NCBI GenBank assembly: GCA_964551315.1
Contig: CAZKCM010000013.1
Coordinates: forward strand, 13,037-77,036
Source: Virgifigura sp964551315
Lineage (GTDB): Bacteria; Pseudomonadota; Alphaproteobacteria; Dongiales; Dongiaceae
Reading direction: 5' to 3'
DNA: 64,000 bases
Of this stretch, positions 63,579 to 64,000 are shown piece after piece. Within the stretch, counting starts at the first letter, position 1; each line of letters starts with the position of its first letter. The position numbers and the translations under genes were made by a program. The notes beneath the pieces are model-generated. The model was not told the origin of the DNA. It did not search any database and worked only from the letters and a program-made list of their open reading frames with translations.

Positions 63579-64000
63579 ATGGCCACCAACTCGCTGCGCC
63601 TCGTAGAGGACGATCGGATGGACAAGCGCAAGGCTCTCGACGCCGCCCTCGGGCAGATCGAGCGTGCATTCGGCAAGGGGTCCGTCATGCGGCTCGGCAA
63701 GCAGGGCCAGGAGGTCGAGATCGAGACGGTGTCCACCGGGTCGCTCGGGCTGGACATTGCACTGGGAATCGGCGGCCTGCCGCGTGGGCGCGTCATCGAG
63801 ATCTTCGGCCCCGAATCGTCGGGCAAGACTACCCTGGCGCTGCACTGCATCGCCGAATCGCAGAAGCGGGGCGGCATCTGTGCCTTCGTCGATGCCGAGC
63901 ATGCGCTCGATCCCGCCTACGCCCGCAAGCTGGGCGTCGATCTCGACGAGCTGCTGATCTCGCAGCCGGACACCGGTGAGCAGGCGCTGGAAATCGCCGA
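63579..64000 (+). CDS. recA: recombinase RecA, N-terminal part (runs off window)
   Basis: 140 residues present. After the variable start, KRKALDAALGQIERAFGKGSVMRLGK, the ATPase core begins: ETVSTGSLGLDIALGIGGLPRGRVIEIFGPESSGKTTLALHCIAE with Walker A GPESSGKT, then FVDAEHALDPAYARKLGVDLDELLISQPDTGEQALEI. This is RecA without doubt. AAGGAG lies 8-9 bases before the ATG at 63579. It drives homologous recombination and LexA cleavage. The rest of the gene is beyond position 64000. Confidence 0.98.
   Translation, partial: MATNSLRLVEDDRMDKRKALDAALGQIERAFGKGSVMRLGKQGQEVEIETVSTGSLGLDIALGIGGLPRGRVIEIFGPESSGKTTLALHCIAESQKRGGICAFVDAEHALDPAYARKLGVDLDELLISQPDTGEQALEIA

Noticed and set aside
1..64000. tRNA, rRNA or CRISPR loci
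   Set aside because: No cloverleaf, rRNA-like stretch or regular repeat-spacer array was noticed on reading; a covariance-model scan would be needed to exclude small RNAs.

Overview
The window is GC-rich DNA from a motile alphaproteobacterium. Gene content and order point to a Rhodospirillales-like lineage, which is an inference because there is no rRNA to place it. The evidence is a split flagellar supercluster with fliX, a DUF6468-type gene and a MotE-like gene next to fliL-fliM, the fliQ-fliR-flhB-cckA order, a one-cysteine alphaproteobacterial DksA, CtrA-type boxes and a GAAC-N7-GAAC type SOS box near recA. Two runs of exactly 100 N (3633-3732 and 25560-25659) are scaffold gaps, so the sequence is a draft assembly.

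Layout. 1-9.7 kb: start of a flagellin gene (minus), a divergent TPR/O-GlcNAc-transferase-like glycosyltransferase, and a minus-strand operon (rfbF, rfbG, C-methyltransferase, 3,5-epimerase, acyltransferase, epimerase/reductase, CmcI-like) that should make a C-methylated, CDP-activated deoxysugar. 9.8-15.1 kb: fliW, flgL, flgK, flgN-like, flgJ (rod-binding domain only) and flgI. 15.3-16.3 kb: fliX and dksA. 16.4-21.5 kb: 2-hydroxyacid dehydrogenase, a lone PEP-CTERM protein, and a ba3-type oxidase set with a dihaem cytochrome c. 22.1-25.4 kb: flgF-flgG-flgA-flgH (minus). 25.8-34.8 kb: fliL, fliM, a DUF6468-type gene, a motE-like gene, cheY, cheZ, two motB-like genes and a very large beta-repeat/TPR protein. 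34.9-43.7 kb is accessory: orphan HicB-like protein, PAP2 phosphatase, two-component pair, half of a PQQ-linked ABC module, DUF2938/MerR pair, an internally deleted IS5-type element, and a stand-alone C80-like cysteine peptidase. 43.7-52.1 kb: broken Sel1 gene, fliP, long-tailed fliO, flgB-flgC-fliE-fliQ-fliR-flhB and cckA. 52.1-63.3 kb is a second accessory block: amidase, a double-AAA ATPase divergent from a WYL regulator, a tightly coupled five-gene surface-polymer operon (two FemAB/GNAT proteins, membrane protein, ATP-grasp ligase, flippase), and a response regulator. recA begins at 63579 and runs off the end.

How it fits together. Regulatory DNA ties the flagellar parts to one hierarchy. 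TTAA-N7-TTAA (CtrA-type) boxes lie in front of fliX, fliL, cheY, fliO, flgB and the sugar operon, and the CtrA-pathway kinase CckA is encoded here. Three TGGCACG-N4-nnGC sigma-54 promoters drive flagellin, flgI and flgF. Each lies near a tandem pair of GGCA-N5-TGCC palindromes that resemble FlbD-type enhancer sites. The flagellin leader carries a hairpin with GGA in its loop plus a GGA in the Shine-Dalgarno, which together with fliW suggests FliW-CsrA control of flagellin translation.

The most interesting candidates for undescribed biology are the C80-like peptidase beside the IS remnant, the WYL/AAA pair, the surface-polymer operon that has a flippase and ligases but no glycosyltransferase, and the beta-repeat/TPR protein next to twin MotB-like genes.
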